Below are positions 61,640 through 64,000 of a stretch of DNA of 64,000 nt, one piece after another; position 1 is the first letter of the stretch, and each line of letters starts with the position of its first letter. The notes beneath the pieces were generated by a model. It saw nothing but the letters and a program-made list of their open reading frames with translations. It was not told the origin of the DNA and searched no databases. Origin of the DNA: Allolobophora icterica (taxonomy: Eukaryota > Annelida > Clitellata > Crassiclitellata > Lumbricidae); contig OY744604.1 in assembly GCA_963556255.1 (NCBI GenBank), forward strand, positions 24,654,099 through 24,718,098, given 5' to 3'. The position numbers and the translations under genes are program-made.

Positions 61640-63112
61640 TAGCAGTTCCATTGATGACATTGATCCCTGTGTGGCGGCCCCTCTCATGGCTCTTATCGCT
61701 CCCATCCTAGCTGAGCTTATCAACTGTTCCTTTAATACTGGCACAGTTCCACAAGCCTTAAAAATTGCTAAGGTAGTTCCTATTTATAAGAAGGGAGAGA
61801 GAAGTGACCCTGCCAATTATAGGCCTATTTCCATACTACCTTACTTCTCCAAGTACTACGAAAAAATAATGTACAGTAGGCTCATTAGTTTTGTTGACAA
61901 ATCCCACATTATTTTCCCTTCCCAACATGGCTTTCAAACTGGTCATTCTCCTTTCATGCCATTAATGACTATGCATGACAAAATTTCTAGTGCATTTGAA
62001 ACCAATGAATTTTCTATTGGTATATTTTTCGATCTGGCAAAAGCTTTCGATACCGTGAATCACGACATCCTTCTTCGCAAATTAGCAAACTATGGTATCA
62101 GAGGCACCCAACTCAATTGGTTTAAAAGCTATTTTGATAATCGTCTTCAATGCGTTCTCTGCAATGGCGCTTTATCTGGCTTAAGGGCGATCAAATACGG
62201 TCCTTTACTTTTTCTTCTATACATCAATGACCTGCCTAACGCATCACCCATTATGTCTTTCATCCTACTCGCTGATGACACTAACGTCTTCTTCTCTCAT
62301 AAATCTCACCAAACCCTACTCCAGACTGTCAATGCTGAACTTATCCCAATAGCCGAATGGTTTGCTGCTAATAAGCTCTCACTGAACTTAGAAAAGACAG
62401 CCTATATCCTATTTACCTCCCATAGAAAAATCTGCCCCCCGAACTGCTCCACTACCCTGTGTATTAATGGCACTCCAATCTCACAAGTCACCTCTACTAA
62501 GTTTCTTGGTGTTTTTGTTGATGAACATTTAACATGGAATGTACACATAAAAAACATTTTTAAAAAAATTGCAAAAAATGTTGGCCTACTATTCCGAACA
62601 TCCTACTTGCTCCCCCCTTCTGTCCGTGTAAAGTTATACTACTCACTGGTATATCCATACTTCTCCTATTGCAATTTGGTTTGGGCATCTACCTATGACT
62701 CCAGACTGCACAAGTTAGTGACATTACAAAACGTGCAATGCGCTTTATTGCTGGATCCCCTTTTAACTCTCACACTAGCCCATTATTTCATGATTATAAA
62801 CTCCTTAAACTCACACAGATTAGAACATTCCAGATATGTAATTTCATGTACTGTCAAGCTCACAACCAACTATGTATACCTTCTCCTTTTCTGGGTCAGT
62901 TCCTTTCAGGATCAGATATTCACTCACACTTCACTAGGAAGTCTAAATGTTATCGCCCTATATTTGCCCACTCAAACTCTCGTAGATTTTCAATAAAATA
63001 TACTGACTCAATAATATGGAATAATGTCCCTCAAAATATCAAGCAGGCCCCAAATTTGAACTCCTTAAAAAGATTGCTACGCGACTTTTTATTAAATGGT
63101 TTTGCAATTAGC
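61640..63112 (+). pseudogene. Reverse transcriptase of LINE family L-C
   Basis: Blocks in order: VVPIYKKGERSDPANYRPIS, LISFVDKSHIIFPSQHGFQT, IFFDLAKAFDTVNHDILLRK (first catalytic Asp), WFKSYFDNR, then GPLLFLLYINDLP directly after IKYG, LADDTNVFFS (catalytic ADD), LSLNLEKTAYILFTS, KFLGVFVDEHLTW and KLYYSLVYPYFSYCNLVWAS. The usual VPQGSxLG between IKYG and PLLF is missing, an in-frame loss of about 8 residues. One base is lost near 62730, so the C-terminus continues in another frame from RAMRFIAGSPF to KRLLRDFLLNGFAIS and TAG at 63112. The endonuclease is absent. It resembles Jockey/CR1-group elements; the clade is not certain. Confidence 0.85.
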
Positions 63113-63452
63113 TAACCCTTCTTTCCTTTTCTTTTTTCTTTTGTTGCCATCTTCGTTAGTTTATTTAATTGGTTGCTTTTGTTCAGTATGTTGAGATTGT
63201 AGAGCGAACTTTAGTTTAATCTCAATATGTTGATGTGTTGGCTTAACCTCATTATCTCAACTTTGTTCAAAGTGTTTCAAGGCATATAATGTGTTGCCAT
63301 CTTGATGTACTACTTTTTTTTGTTACGTAGGTGCCCTAGTAGCGGGATTGTTATCCCTTCTGGGCTTCCTTGTTACCATTTACGACTAATCTTGCAATTA
63401 TTGTGCCTTGACAGAATGGTTTCAATAAACTTGACTTGACTTGACTTGACAT
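61640..63452 (+). mobile_element. LINE family L-C, 5'-truncated, with (TTGAC)n tail
   Basis: Polymerase homology begins at about 61640 (DDIDPCVAAPLMALI) and the element ends with AATAAACTTGACTTGAC and further TTGAC units near 63452. A 3' untranslated part of about 330 bases follows the coding sequence. A 43-kb fragment belongs to the same family. Confidence 0.8.
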
Positions 63453-63545
63453 TGACTCCGTATTGTGGGCATAATGAAAAAAAACAGTTTGAAGAAATAT
63501 TAGCCCGCCAGTTTTCGGGGCGTAAAGAATAATAATTACTATATA

Positions 63546-64000
63546 CAGGGTGGCTCAGAAAAAGTGGAACCGCCTAGTATAATATCAAGTAGAAAACTTC
63601 TTTGTAAGTTTTTCTTCTAAGAAAAACAAGTAAATTGTTGTCAATGATAATTTAAACAAAATCAGAAATCAAATTCAATGTGTCCTCCTCGGTTCTCAAC
63701 AGTTTTTTTCTAAACGTCTGCGCCACTGGTCAATGCTTCTGTTTATAAACCGCTGAGAGAGTTTTTGCCACTCTTCAACAATGGCCAGTTTCATTCGATC
63801 TATTGTTGTAAATTTACGACGAAGGTAGACTTTTTGTTGAAGAGCACCCCAAAGAGCATAATCTACAGGGTTTAGGTCCGGGTTATTTGGGGCCACATGT
63901 CTGGTTCGATAAAGGCGACATTCTCCCGAAGAAGGAAGTTGAGAATACGATCTTCTGCTGTTATTTTTGTCACTTTATAAACACCGTAGAAATGGCATAA
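63546..64000 (-). mobile_element. Mariner-like DNA transposon, 3' part
   Basis: The terminus CAGGGTGGCTCAGAAAAAGT follows TA at 63544-63545. On the minus strand a transposase C-terminal region leads up to it. The element continues beyond the end of the window. Confidence 0.75.
63675..64000 (-). pseudogene. Mariner-like transposase, C-terminal part
   Basis: Minus-strand translation gives TAEDRILNFLLRENVAFIEP, then after a one-base frame change APNNPDLNPVDYALWGALQQ, in which Asp of NPVDY is the likely third catalytic residue, then EEWQKLSQRFINRSIDQWR. The frame change lies in the CCCC run near 63893. Further stops follow near the C-terminus, so it is a relic. Confidence 0.8.

Overview
This is eukaryotic, almost certainly animal, nuclear DNA. 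It is AT-rich and full of long microsatellites, tRNA-derived SINEs, decayed non-LTR retrotransposons, hAT-type DNA transposons, one gypsy-like LTR element and a mariner remnant. There are no bacterial operons and very little host coding sequence. The palindrome TAGGCCTA occurs 17 times by my count. The transposon mix (hAT, R4/Dong-like, RTE, CR1/L2-like, Helitron-like) suggests a marine invertebrate, possibly a deuterostome such as an echinoderm. That placement is inference.

Layout. 1-17 kb: retroelement ends, three hAT-type MITEs (two with 8-bp target duplications), the terminal exon of a probable NHL-like beta-propeller gene on the minus strand (4.0-4.8 kb), and long simple repeats. 17-41 kb: a nested structure. 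A 2.4-kb hAT-like transposon (copy A, 17049-40848, TSD ATATATAT) is split by a 21.4-kb block (18419-39826). The block has its own short inverted ends (CACTGT..ACAGTG) and a TA duplication. It holds a 466-bp tandem array with tRNA-like cores, a perfect 31-bp palindrome, old LINEs, a second full-length hAT-like copy (copy B, 27278-29674, TSD ATGCATTG) inside a LINE, the 5' half of a gypsy-like retrotransposon (LTR, primer-binding site, gag), a Helitron-like 3' hairpin, and a third, divergent hAT-like transposase relic. 41-48 kb: retroelement fragments and large microsatellites. 48.3-49.2 kb: an intact 309-codon reading frame for a predicted single-pass membrane protein. 49.7-51.2 kb: a minus-strand LINE whose reverse transcriptase frame carries a 12-bp expansion. 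52-57 kb: mostly unique-looking noncoding DNA with a candidate TATA promoter. 57.4-64 kb: a 5'-truncated RTE-like element with a fold-back at its 5' end, a restriction-like-endonuclease retrotransposon end embedded in ATT repeats, another 5'-truncated LINE, and the 3' part of a mariner-like transposon running off the window.

Nearly all functional sequence is selfish DNA. The relics record an order of events that can be read from target-site duplications and an empty-site paralogue. The best lead is the 21.4-kb TA-flanked block. Its cargo looks older than the element it interrupts, so it may have moved as one very large transposon. The hAT-like transposase family with the FDTTASNTG motif is the second lead.
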